Assembly (NCBI RefSeq): GCF_900155685.1
Contig: NZ_LT732548.1
Coordinates: 1,818,696-1,882,695, forward strand
Length of the DNA: 64,000 nt
Reading direction: 5' to 3'
DNA from: Paenibacillus bouchesdurhonensis
Lineage (GTDB): Bacteria > Bacillota > Bacilli > Paenibacillales > Paenibacillaceae
Below, piece after piece: positions 1 through 7,837 of the stretch. Positions within the stretch are counted from its first letter, which is position 1. Each line of letters opens with the position of its first letter. The notes beneath the pieces are model-generated. The model was not told the origin of the DNA and searched no databases. It saw only the letters and a program-made list of their open reading frames with translations. Position numbers and translations under genes: made by a program.

Positions 1-20
1 GCCTCATCTTCTAACATAAT

Positions 21-92
21 CCAAAATTATTATATAAAAGCTAAAGTTTTATTATATATCCACATCATTGTAAGCGCTTTATAATCTGAGTG
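21..92 (+). promoter_or_regulatory. Galactanase promoter with paired operator repeats and cre
   Basis: The 10-mer TTATTATATA occurs at 27-36 and again at 49-58, 22 bp apart (about two helical turns), which is the arrangement expected for an AraC-family dimer. TATAAT at 80-85 is a good -10, and the proximal repeat abuts the -35 position. TGTAAGCGCTTTAT at 69-82 matches the CcpA cre consensus and overlaps the -10, so it would repress. The whole block aligns without gaps to 1837-1908. Regulation by the AraC gene at 6538 is inferred. Confidence 0.7.
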
Positions 93-127
93 TAGCAAAA
101 ATACCATGTTAAAAGGAGTTGTTGTTA

Positions 128-1765
128 GTGGGTAAATGGGTTAGAGCTATTGCTTTAGCAGGTGTAGTTGCACTTTTTACATCTATGATCACTCCTCTTC
201 AAGAAACAAAGGCTGCTGGAGGCTTCGTTATGGGGGGAGACGTTTCAATGCTCCATGAAGTTGAGCAGTTAGGCGGGAAGTTCTACGATCAGGGCACTCC
301 AAAAGATGCTCTGCAAATTTTAAGCGCTCATGGCATGAATGCTGTCCGATTGCGTCTATGGGTTGACCCGTATGACAGTTTCGGAAATCCTTATGGCGGT
401 GGAACAAACGATCTGGCTACGACTATATCTCTTGCACAGCGAGCGAAGGCACAAGGTATGGAGGTGCTGCTGGATTTTCACTTCAGTGATTTCTGGGCAG
501 ACCCAGGGAAGCAGAACAAGCCTAAAGCTTGGCAGAGCTTAACGTACAACCAACTGCTAACCACGGTATATGACTATACGCATAGTGTAATTACGCAAAT
601 GAAAGCGGCTGGCGTGATGCCTGATATGGTTCAGGTAGGAAACGAGGCAAGCAGCGGCATCCTCTGGAATGATGGCAAGGTGGGGGGAGGCATTGATGAT
701 TTTACGAAACTCGGAGAACTGTTTACCTCTGCTATTAATGGGATTAATGCGGCCCTCAGTTCTAGTGAGAACATTGAGATTGTTCTGCATTTGGATCATG
801 GCGGCGACAACAATTTATACACTTGGTGGTTCGATAAAATTGAAGCGGAGAACGTGGATTACGATATTATCGGCTTGACCTACTATCCGTTTTGGCATGG
901 AACGATGGGAGAATTGGCGTATAATCTTAATGCGATCAGCAGCCGTTACAATAAGGACGTAATGATTGTGGAAACGTCGTATGGCTTTACGCTGGATGAT
1001 GGTGATGGTTTAGGCAACTCTTTTTACACGGCGGAAGAAAGCATTGGGGGTTACCCGGCTACGGTAGAAGGCCAGACGGCGTATTTGCGGGATTTGAAGG
1101 AAATTGTTAGGGATGTCCCAAACAACCGAGGCCGCGGCATTTTCTGGTGGGAGCCGACATGGCTGCCTGTTGCAGGGGCTAACTGGGGGACGGATGCAGG
1201 CAAGCTGTACAACAATGATACTGGATTACTATCTAATCCTTGGGACAATCAGACCTTGTTTGATTTTAATGGAAATGTGTTGTCTACAGTTTCAGTATTT
1301 ACACCAAGTGCTCCAACCAACCTTGTTGCTAATCATAGCTTTGAGGCCGATGGTTGGACAACAACACCATCTAGTTGGAATCGCTGGGCAGCCGATACGG
1401 CATCCTATAATGCTATTAAGGTTGAAGAAAACGGTATTACGGGCAGCTATAAGCTGACGCATTGGAGTGATTCTGCTTATGAGGCCTCTACGTACCAGAC
1501 TGTTTCAGGATTAAGCAATGGTACCTATACTTTATCCGCTTGGGTGCTTAACAGTGGCGGACAAAATACGCTGCAGCTTTACGCTAAAAATTACGGGGGG
1601 TCAGAACGGAACGTCAATCTTCCTGTTAGCCCAACAAAGTGGGTAAAAGTAAAAATTGAAAACATCAGTGTTACAAATGGTCAAATCGAATTAGGCATTT
1701 ATTCAGATGCGAATGCTGATAATTGGATGAACCTCGATAACGTCAAACTTTATAAAACAAACTAG
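128..1765 (+). CDS. ganB: Secreted endo-beta-1,4-galactanase (GH53) with C-terminal CBM
   Basis: This enzyme should hydrolyse beta-1,4-galactan (type I arabinogalactan side chains of pectin) outside the cell. I chose GTG at 128 because AAGGAG (113-118) lies 9 nt upstream; TTG codons at 119 and 122 are too close. The 545-residue product opens with a charged then hydrophobic signal peptide likely cut near TKA-AGG. Residues about 30-390 are a GH53 barrel: acid/base E173 in QVGNEAS and nucleophile E282 in IVETSYG. Residues about 400-545 form a jelly-roll carbohydrate-binding domain resembling CBM61, known in other galactanases. It is monocistronic, with its own promoter and a terminator at 1784. 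A second GH53 gene lies at 5417. Confidence 0.92.
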   Translation: MGKWVRAIALAGVVALFTSMITPLQETKAAGGFVMGGDVSMLHEVEQLGGKFYDQGTPKDALQILSAHGMNAVRLRLWVDPYDSFGNPYGGGTNDLATTISLAQRAKAQGMEVLLDFHFSDFWADPGKQNKPKAWQSLTYNQLLTTVYDYTHSVITQMKAAGVMPDMVQVGNEASSGILWNDGKVGGGIDDFTKLGELFTSAINGINAALSSSENIEIVLHLDHGGDNNLYTWWFDKIEAENVDYDIIGLTYYPFWHGTMGELAYNLNAISSRYNKDVMIVETSYGFTLDDGDGLGNSFYTAEESIGGYPATVEGQTAYLRDLKEIVRDVPNNRGRGIFWWEPTWLPVAGANWGTDAGKLYNNDTGLLSNPWDNQTLFDFNGNVLSTVSVFTPSAPTNLVANHSFEADGWTTTPSSWNRWAADTASYNAIKVEENGITGSYKLTHWSDSAYEASTYQTVSGLSNGTYTLSAWVLNSGGQNTLQLYAKNYGGSERNVNLPVSPTKWVKVKIENISVTNGQIELGIYSDANADNWMNLDNVKLYKTN

Positions 1766-1783
1766 CCATGAAGTTTGGTTGGC

Positions 1784-1827
1784 AGTCTTAGGCACGCCAT
1801 ATATCGTTCGCCTAAGACTTTTTTTTT
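1784..1827 (+). terminator. Intrinsic terminator after galactanase
   Basis: AGTCTTAGGC (1784-1793) pairs perfectly with GCCTAAGACT (1810-1819) and is followed by a run of T to 1827. It isolates the galactanase gene from the transporter operon, which has its own promoter just downstream. Confidence 0.85.
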
Positions 1828-1836
1828 GCTGAAGAG

Positions 1837-1908
1837 CCAAAATTATTATATACACCCTGAAGTTTTATTATATATCTACCTCCTTGGAAGCGTTTTATAA
1901 TTTAAGTG
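1837..1908 (+). promoter_or_regulatory. Galacto-oligosaccharide transporter promoter, copy of 21-92
   Basis: This is a gapless duplicate of the element at 21-92. TTATTATATA recurs at 1843-1852 and 1865-1874 with the same 22-bp spacing, the -10 TATAAT is at 1896-1901, and the cre-like TGGAAGCGTTTTAT is at 1885-1898. The sequence between repeats and around cre has diverged while the repeats, the -10 and the cre core are kept, as expected for functional sites. It should drive the operon from 1935 to at least 6466. Confidence 0.7.
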
Positions 1909-1934
1909 AAGCAGAAAAAAGAGGGGGAGTTCTT

Positions 1935-3215
1935 ATGAAGAAAGCCTGGATGTGGTCATTCATCTTCATTCTTTTAATTTCATTAACGGCGTGTGCGCCG
2001 AACAGAGAAGGACAAATAGGTGAAGGAAGCACAGGAAATAACGGAGGCAATGACACTGGACAACAGCTATCGGCAGATGACAGCGCCAAGCCGGCTAAGC
2101 TTGTAGTTTGGTCTAATGATGACAGCAACCAGCTGAAGGTAGTGGAGCAGCTCGCACAGGGTTATACGGCTGAGACAGGAATTGAAGTTGAAATCGTTCC
2201 TGTTAGCGGTTCTGAGCAGGTGCAGAAGCTCGCGTTGGCAGCTCCAGCTGGAAATGGGCCCGATTTGTTCTACCAGCCCCAAGACCGATTAGGCGATCTT
2301 GTCGTTCAAGGGCTGGCCGAACCAGTTGAGCTCTCAGGAGAGGAGAGCGGGCAGTATAGCGATGCTGCACTGCAGGCTGTTCAATATGACGGGGCGACCT
2401 ATGGATTTCCGATCTCGATCGAGACTTATGCTGTTTACTACAATAAAGCTCTTCTGGAGCAAGTACCCGATTCCTTAGAGGAAATCTCGAACATATCCAG
2501 CAGCTTGACCCATGTCAGCGAAGACCGCTATGCATTTCTGATGGTTCCGGATTTTTATTATGCGATTCCATTTATTACGAATTACGGCGGATATATTTTT
2601 GGAGAGTCGGGGGGCAAATATGACGCTTCCGATCTCGGTTTGAACAATGACGGCGCCGTACAGGGAATGACAGCCTTTGGGCAATTGGTGAAGGATGCCA
2701 GCATTCCTGCAACGATGACGATTGATGTTATGGACACGCTGTTCCTGGAAGGAAAGGTCGGGATGGTCATCAACGGCTTATGGGCGATGAAAACCTATGA
2801 GGACAAGCTTGGCGATCAGCTCGGCACGGCGCAAATTCCAGCGGTTAACGGCAAGCCTGCCCCATCCTTCGTTGGGGTCAAATCATGGTTTATTTCTTCG
2901 TATTCGAAGCACCAGGACTGGGCTAAGGATCTTGCGCTTTATTTCACGAATGCGGCCAATGCGACGGTTTATTACGAGCAGACAGGGGAAATTCCGGCAC
3001 ATCCGGATGCCCAGCAGGCGATTACGAATGAATTGTACGCAGGCTTCGTGGCTCAGATTGAAAGCGGGGTGTCCATGCCGAACATTCCAGAGATGAGCGC
3101 GGTGTGGGAAATGGATAGTGCAATTGACTTTATCGTCAAAGGCGATGATCCGAAGGCGGTGCTCGATGAAACGGCGGAGCAAATTTCCGCGCAAATCGCA
3201 GCTTCTGGGCAGTAA
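1935..3215 (+). CDS. ganS: Galacto-oligosaccharide ABC transporter substrate-binding lipoprotein
   Basis: This is an extracytoplasmic solute-binding lipoprotein of the maltodextrin/cyclodextrin class (GanS/CycB type). I start at ATG 1935, preceded by GAGGGGG at 1921-1927. An upstream in-frame TTG at 1884 lies inside the promoter and can be dismissed. The 426-residue product has a type II signal peptide with lipobox LTAC, then a Ser/Gly/Asn-rich tether and a periplasmic-binding fold (KLVVWSNDD near the start, GPDLFYQP, YAVYYNKALL). It is the first gene of an operon with two permeases and a cytoplasmic GH53 enzyme, so beta-1,4-galacto-oligosaccharides are the likely ligands. Ligand identity is inferred from context. 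Confidence 0.85.
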   Translation: MKKAWMWSFIFILLISLTACAPNREGQIGEGSTGNNGGNDTGQQLSADDSAKPAKLVVWSNDDSNQLKVVEQLAQGYTAETGIEVEIVPVSGSEQVQKLALAAPAGNGPDLFYQPQDRLGDLVVQGLAEPVELSGEESGQYSDAALQAVQYDGATYGFPISIETYAVYYNKALLEQVPDSLEEISNISSSLTHVSEDRYAFLMVPDFYYAIPFITNYGGYIFGESGGKYDASDLGLNNDGAVQGMTAFGQLVKDASIPATMTIDVMDTLFLEGKVGMVINGLWAMKTYEDKLGDQLGTAQIPAVNGKPAPSFVGVKSWFISSYSKHQDWAKDLALYFTNAANATVYYEQTGEIPAHPDAQQAITNELYAGFVAQIESGVSMPNIPEMSAVWEMDSAIDFIVKGDDPKAVLDETAEQISAQIAASGQ

Positions 3216-3243
3216 GCAATTTTAACATAAGGGAGGAAGCGGG

Positions 3244-4545
3244 ATGGAGGAATCTCAGGACATCCCACGGCATTCGACACATCGACCGTGGCTGGCGATG
3301 CTGCTGTCCATTTTGTTTGCTGGATTAGGTCAGCTTTATAATCGCAGCTATTTTAAAGCCATCATTTTTATCGTTATTGAGCTAGTCTTCATTGTAACCT
3401 TTGCTGATTTTATTGGACTAGGGTTATGGGGGATCGTCACGTTGGGGACGATTCCCAAGCTTGACCATTCAATCTTTCTGCTCGTTTACGGCATTTTATC
3501 GCTAATCATGCTGGCTATCGCAGCTCTTGTATATGGTATTAATATTCGCGACGCGAAGCGGCAGGCAGAGCAAATTCGTCTGGGGTGGAAAAGGCCGCCG
3601 TTAAGAGAGACGATCAAGCAGGCGTACATGAACAGCTTTCCTTACTTGTTGTCAGTGCCGGGATTTATATTACTTATTTTCGTTGTTATTTTTCCGCTTT
3701 TATTTGCTATTTCGTTAGCATTCACGAACTATGATCTCTATCATTCGCCGCCGCGGCAATTAGTAGATTGGGTAGGCTTTGATAATTTCGTCAATCTCGT
3801 TACCGTGCCAATCTGGAATCAATCGTTTCTTAAAGTGCTCTCATGGACGCTCGTATGGACGATCGTATCGACGACGCTGCAAATTGGACTGGGCTTGTTC
3901 CTGGCTATCCTGGTGAATGACAAGCGGATCAAGTTCAAGCGCTTGATTCGGACGATTCTGATTTTGCCGTGGGCGATCCCGAACTTCGTCACGATTATGA
4001 TCTTCTCAGCGCTGTTTAACGATCAGTTTGGGGCGATTAACCGCACTATCCTGCAATGGCTGAATATCGCGCCGCTTCCGTGGCTGACGGATCCGCTGTT
4101 TACGAAGCTCGCTCTGATCAGTATTCAAGTATGGCTCGGCTTCCCGTTTTTGTTTGCCCTGTTTACAGGCGTGCTGCAAAGCATATCGCATGATGCTTAT
4201 GAAGCGGCGGATGTGGACGGCGGAACAAGATGGCAGAAATTTCGTTATATTACACTGCCGCATGTCTTGTTTGCTACCGCGCCACTGCTCATTATTCAAT
4301 ATACGGCCAACTTTAACAACTTCAATATCATTTACTTGTTCAACGGCGGAGGGCCGGCGGTCAGGGGGCAAACGGCAGGCGGTACAGACATTCTGATCTC
4401 CTGGGTGTACAAGCTGACCTTTACAACGAACAACTATAATATGGCGGCTGCAATCTCGCTGATCATTGGCGTCATCGTCATTGTCTTTGCCTTTATTCAA
4501 TTCAGGCGGACGAAGTCGTTCAAAGAGGAGCGTGATTTCGGATGA
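3244..4545 (+). CDS. ganP: Galacto-oligosaccharide ABC permease, MalF type
   Basis: This is an integral membrane permease of the MalF/GanP type, 433 residues. Its N-terminal 100 residues hold extra membrane segments before the usual six-helix core, as in MalF. The EAA loop that contacts the ATPase is visible as YEAADVDGGTRWQKFRYITL near residue 320. The start ATG has GGGAGG upstream. It overlaps the next permease by four bases (ATGA), indicating coupled translation. No ATP-binding gene is nearby; in Bacillus subtilis the shared ATPase MsmX serves the ganSPQ system, and the same is inferred here. Confidence 0.88.
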   Translation: MEESQDIPRHSTHRPWLAMLLSILFAGLGQLYNRSYFKAIIFIVIELVFIVTFADFIGLGLWGIVTLGTIPKLDHSIFLLVYGILSLIMLAIAALVYGINIRDAKRQAEQIRLGWKRPPLRETIKQAYMNSFPYLLSVPGFILLIFVVIFPLLFAISLAFTNYDLYHSPPRQLVDWVGFDNFVNLVTVPIWNQSFLKVLSWTLVWTIVSTTLQIGLGLFLAILVNDKRIKFKRLIRTILILPWAIPNFVTIMIFSALFNDQFGAINRTILQWLNIAPLPWLTDPLFTKLALISIQVWLGFPFLFALFTGVLQSISHDAYEAADVDGGTRWQKFRYITLPHVLFATAPLLIIQYTANFNNFNIIYLFNGGGPAVRGQTAGGTDILISWVYKLTFTTNNYNMAAAISLIIGVIVIVFAFIQFRRTKSFKEERDFG

Positions 4546-5384
4546 ATCAGCGATGGAAATCGAAGCTGGAGGTTGCCTCCATTTATGGCGTCATTCTCGT
4601 GATGTCGCTCATTATCTTCTATCCTCTAGCCTGGGCGGTCGGTCTGTCGTTTAATTCCGGAACGAGTCTGTACTCGGCAAGCATCCTACCGCGGGAGCCT
4701 ACGCTGGAGCATTACCGGTGGCTGTTTACAAGCCCGGAGAGCAGCTATGTAACCTGGTACAAAAATACGCTGATCGTCTCGACGGTCAGCAGTCTGTCGT
4801 CCATCTTCTTTACTTCGATGACAGCGTATGCTTTGTCGCGATTCCAGTTTATTGGCAGAAAAAGCGGGATGTACGCCTTTCTGCTGCTGCAGATGTTCCC
4901 TGTGATGATGGCGATGGTGGCACTATACATTTTCCTAAATTTGATCGGGCTGCTCAATTCGTTGGTAGGCTTAATCCTCATCTATGTCGGCGGGCAAATT
5001 CCATTCAACGCCTGGCTAGTCAAAGGTTACCTGGATACGATTTCGAGAGAACTGGACGACGCGGCAAAAATAGATGGAGCGGGGCCGATCCGGATTTTTA
5101 TTCAAATATTGCTGCCGCTGATTACTCCGATCCTGGCGATTGTGGCGCTGACCAACTTTATGCTGCCTATCTTTGACTTTATTCTGCCATCCATCATATT
5201 GCATGACAAAAGCAAGTATACGCTTGCGGTGGGCCTATACCACTTTGTTACGGAGAAATACTCCAGCAACTTCACCGTGTTTACGGCGGGGGCAATATTG
5301 ATCGCAGTGCCTATTGCGGCGATTTATCTCTTTTTACAAAAATACTTTATTTCAGGGCTTGCTGCTGGCGGTACGAAAGGCTAG
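4542..5384 (+). CDS. ganQ: Galacto-oligosaccharide ABC permease, MalG type
   Basis: The 280-residue MalG-like partner of the preceding permease. It has six hydrophobic segments and an EAA loop reading LDDAAKIDGAGPIRIFIQIL near residues 170-190. Translation starts within the stop region of the upstream gene (ATGA overlap at 4542), so the two subunits should be made in equal amounts. It ends with the usual ISGLAAGGTKG tail of this family. It acts in the cytoplasmic membrane, importing oligosaccharides released by the secreted galactanase. Confidence 0.88.
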   Translation: MNQRWKSKLEVASIYGVILVMSLIIFYPLAWAVGLSFNSGTSLYSASILPREPTLEHYRWLFTSPESSYVTWYKNTLIVSTVSSLSSIFFTSMTAYALSRFQFIGRKSGMYAFLLLQMFPVMMAMVALYIFLNLIGLLNSLVGLILIYVGGQIPFNAWLVKGYLDTISRELDDAAKIDGAGPIRIFIQILLPLITPILAIVALTNFMLPIFDFILPSIILHDKSKYTLAVGLYHFVTEKYSSNFTVFTAGAILIAVPIAAIYLFLQKYFISGLAAGGTKG

Positions 5385-5416
5385 CCTGCAATGACCAAAA
5401 AAGGAGCAGAGAAATT

Positions 5417-6466
5417 ATGAACATCGACTTTATCAAAGGTGCGGATATTTCGTTTGTAGATGAGATTGAAAATGAAGGCGGCGCGTTTTATGAGCAGGGG
5501 CAGAAGCGCGATGTGCTCGATATTTTGAAGGATAGCGGCGTAAACTCGGCGCGCCTTCGCATTTGGAACAATCCGGAATTTGATTATTGCAATCCGAAGA
5601 AAACGCTGAAGATGGCGAAGCGGATCAAGGAGAAGGGAATGCACTTTTTGCTGGATTTTCATTACTCCGACTATTGGGCCGATCCGTCCAAGCAATACAT
5701 GCCGAAGGCGTGGGAAAACCTAAGCTTTGAAGAACTTGCTGCCGCTGTGGAGGAATTTACGGCTACCTTTATTACCGATCTGAAAAAGCAGGGCACGCTG
5801 CCTGATATGGTGCAGGTAGGCAATGAAATTACGAACGGCATGATCTGGGGCGAAGGAAGAGTCGATGGCGAGCATAATACGCCGGAGCAGTGGGAGAAGC
5901 TGAGCAAACTCATTGCGGCAGGCATACGCGGGGTTCGCGCAGCGACGGAAGGGACGGCCCCGATCCCGGTCATGATTCATATCGACCGTGGCGGAGATAA
6001 TGAAGGAAGCCGTTTCTTCTATGACAAGCTCGCTCAGTTGAACATTGAATACGATATTATCGGCCTATCTTATTATTCATGGTGGCACGGAACGCTAGAG
6101 GAGTTTACAGATAATGTTAATGATCTGGCGGTACGCTATCATAAGCCGATTGTCATTGTAGAGGTGGCCTACCCATGGACGATGACGCCCCCGGATGAGC
6201 AGCCGCTCATTTTCAACCGCGAGGATTGGATCTATCCAGGTTTTCCGGTAAGCGTTGAGGGACAGAAGAGGTGGTTAGAGGAGCTGATGCGACGGATTAA
6301 GGCTATTCCGGATGGTCTGGGCCTCGGTCTCTATTATTGGGAGCCGTGCTGGATTCCTTCCAAGCCGACTTGGTCTGTTGGACACGAGAATAACTGGTCG
6401 AACCTTACGCTGTTTGACTATAGCGGCAATAAGCTAGATTCGTTGAATGCCTTTCTTGAAAAATAG
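5417..6466 (+). CDS. Cytoplasmic GH53 endo-beta-1,4-galactanase
   Basis: A second GH53 enzyme, 349 residues, consisting of the catalytic barrel only. The start ATG follows AAAGGAG. There is no signal peptide and no binding module, so it should work inside the cell on imported galacto-oligosaccharides. Acid/base E137 (QVGNEIT) and nucleophile E249 (IVEVAYP) are intact, as are the HFSD/HYSD and WEP motifs of the family. It is the last gene of the transporter operon, 32 bp after the second permease. No GH42 or GH2 beta-galactosidase, which usually performs the intracellular step, is present in this window. Confidence 0.9.
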   Translation: MNIDFIKGADISFVDEIENEGGAFYEQGQKRDVLDILKDSGVNSARLRIWNNPEFDYCNPKKTLKMAKRIKEKGMHFLLDFHYSDYWADPSKQYMPKAWENLSFEELAAAVEEFTATFITDLKKQGTLPDMVQVGNEITNGMIWGEGRVDGEHNTPEQWEKLSKLIAAGIRGVRAATEGTAPIPVMIHIDRGGDNEGSRFFYDKLAQLNIEYDIIGLSYYSWWHGTLEEFTDNVNDLAVRYHKPIVIVEVAYPWTMTPPDEQPLIFNREDWIYPGFPVSVEGQKRWLEELMRRIKAIPDGLGLGLYYWEPCWIPSKPTWSVGHENNWSNLTLFDYSGNKLDSLNAFLEK

Positions 6467-6537
6467 CCGCCAGCTTGCTCAAATTGCTTGCGATCATGCA
6501 TAATGAGAGGTATCTAACACTTAGGTGGTGATACCTC

Positions 6538-7410
6538 TTGGATTGGGGAAATGATAATATTCGATACGTATTTTCTTCCATAGAACGCTCGCTCCCACTC
6601 TATCTGGAATCGATTGGCTACAGTGCGTGGGAGCGTATCTTTCAACGTCCAGAAGGCTATCCGTACTATCACTGGCTGCATACGCTTGATGGCGAAGGCT
6701 GCTTCGAGCTTTTGGGGGAATCCATTAAGCTGACCAAGGGAATGGGCGTATTGCTGACGCCGTTTACGCCACATAGCTATTATCCTACCTCAGAACGCTG
6801 GTCGACGATTTATATTACGTTTGGCGGTGCAGCGGCAGGGGCGATTATGGAAGCACTGGATATGGATACATCCACCTTTTATGCGGAGGGGGAGGATCGA
6901 TCCTTTGGCAAGCTGTTTAATGACTTGTTTCGGCGAATTGCCCAGGCCGAGTCTCACTCCAACATTGAGGTTTCATCGGATCTATATAATTTTCTCATGC
7001 AGCTGCGCAAATTCGGTATGCTGAATAGCCAGCCGTCGCTTTCTCAATACTACCAAAAGCTGCAGCCCATCGTATCGTGGATGGAGCAGCATATGTCCGA
7101 CAATATCGGCTTGCCGGAAATTGCCGAACATGCGAACATGAGCATAAATACATTACATGAGCTATTTCAGCAGGCGTTTGATTTAAGCCCTTATTCATAT
7201 CTGATTCAGCTTCGTATCCGTGAGGCGAAGCGAATCATTTTTCACCATCCAGAGCGTGCCTTGCGCGAGGTCGCTGAGCAGACAGGCTTTAACGATGTCA
7301 GCCACTTTGTCGCTACATTCCGCAAGAAAGAAGGGATTACGCCCGGCAAATACCGCGAGCTTCATCTAACGCCTGAGGAGCAGCAAGCTCCCGGCATAGA
7401 AACGATATAG
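6538..7410 (+). CDS. AraC-family transcriptional regulator of galactan genes
   Basis: A 290-residue AraC/XylS-type regulator. The start is TTG at 6538, supported by AGGTGGTG at 6523-6530 and 7-nt spacing; no better in-frame ATG exists near the N-terminus. Residues about 1-140 form a cupin-like sensor domain (GEGCFELLGE, MGVLLTPFTPHSY). Residues about 185-285 hold two helix-turn-helix motifs, the first around LPEIAEHANMSINTLHELFQ and the second ending with the family signature GFNDVSHFVATFRKKEGITPGKYR. It likely binds the direct repeats at 27-58 and 1843-1874 and responds to a galactan oligosaccharide. The target is inferred from adjacency and site geometry. Confidence 0.88.
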   Translation: MDWGNDNIRYVFSSIERSLPLYLESIGYSAWERIFQRPEGYPYYHWLHTLDGEGCFELLGESIKLTKGMGVLLTPFTPHSYYPTSERWSTIYITFGGAAAGAIMEALDMDTSTFYAEGEDRSFGKLFNDLFRRIAQAESHSNIEVSSDLYNFLMQLRKFGMLNSQPSLSQYYQKLQPIVSWMEQHMSDNIGLPEIAEHANMSINTLHELFQQAFDLSPYSYLIQLRIREAKRIIFHHPERALREVAEQTGFNDVSHFVATFRKKEGITPGKYRELHLTPEEQQAPGIETI

Positions 7411-7458
7411 CTGTGCAGTAAAATAATATTCATGCAAGTTTAAGAGCAAGGTCGAGGT

Positions 7459-7641
7459 TCAAAATCCAAGGTCAAGGTCGCAGCCAAGCTGGCCTTGGCC
7501 TTTTTTAATTGTCCGGGATATGCGCTCTCCTAACTCTTCTCTATCATAGTAGATCCTTACGATTGGATCGGAGTACAGGTTCAGTCCTGCAAAAAGCTGT
7601 CCGTTGGTTGTCCGGCTAATGACCAGGGCATGTCCGTGCAT
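7459..7641 (-). CDS. Hypothetical 60-residue protein, convergent with AraC gene
   Basis: An uncharacterised minus-strand ORF with protein-like composition (a hydrophobic beta-rich N-terminal half, then YDREELGERISRTIKKG, which looks like an amphipathic helix). Codon choice resembles the neighbours. The ATG at 7641 lacks a strong ribosome site, and the 3' end overlaps the terminator hairpin of the AraC gene, which weakens the case. I do not recognise a family. The gene would be transcribed from the 7642-7783 intergenic region, divergent from the tail cluster. Confidence 0.4.
   Translation of the reverse strand: MHGHALVISRTTNGQLFAGLNLYSDPIVRIYYDREELGERISRTIKKGQGQLGCDLDLGF
7468..7506 (+). terminator. 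Intrinsic terminator after AraC regulator
   Basis: AAGGTCAAGG (7468-7477) pairs with CCTTGGCCTT (7493-7502) with one G-U pair, followed by TTTT. It closes the galactan island. Confidence 0.7.
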
Positions 7642-7696
7642 TGTACTTTAGGCGTGTTAAATTTGTATTGTGGAAATGAATCGATAGAGGTTCGGA

Positions 7697-7740
7697 AGCC
7701 GCTGAGTGGATCAGCGGCTTTTGGCATTTCCGGAAATGCC
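7697..7740. promoter_or_regulatory. Two adjacent palindromes upstream of the tail cluster
   Basis: AGCCGCTGA (7697-7705) pairs perfectly with TCAGCGGCT (7711-7719) around a 5-nt loop and is followed by TTT. Immediately after, GGCATTTCCGGAAATGCC (7723-7740) is an 18-bp perfect palindrome. They lie between the minus-strand ORF ending upstream at 7641 and the first tail gene. The first could be a weak terminator or attenuator and the second an operator; neither role is proven. The rest of 7642-7783 shows no clear promoter. Confidence 0.5.
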
Positions 7741-7783
7741 GCGCCACAGGAGCCCGGCGGGTATTGGAAGGAGGTGATAACCA

Positions 7784-7837
7784 TTGCAAAAAGTAGGGTC
7801 GGATGAACTGGGGATGCTGGGATGGTACGCTTTATGA
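7784..7837 (+). CDS. 17-codon leader ORF coupled to first tail gene
   Basis: TTG at 7784 sits 6 nt after an excellent ribosome site, AAGGAGGTGA (7768-7777), and opens MQKVGSDELGMLGWYAL followed by TGA. The stop overlaps ATG 7834 of the next gene as ATGA. The strongest ribosome site in the region therefore belongs to this short ORF, suggesting translational coupling into the tail operon. It may serve only as a ribosome-loading leader. Confidence 0.45.
   Translation: MQKVGSDELGMLGWYAL

Noticed and set aside
1884-1934. Upstream TTG start that would lengthen the sugar-binding protein by 17 residues
   Set aside because: It lies inside the cre/-10 region, has no ribosome site and would place residues before the lipoprotein signal peptide. 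ATG 1935 has GAGGGGG in front.
4006-4500. 164-codon minus-strand ORF inside the ganP permease gene
   Set aside because: It is basic, compositionally odd and fully antisense to a clear permease.
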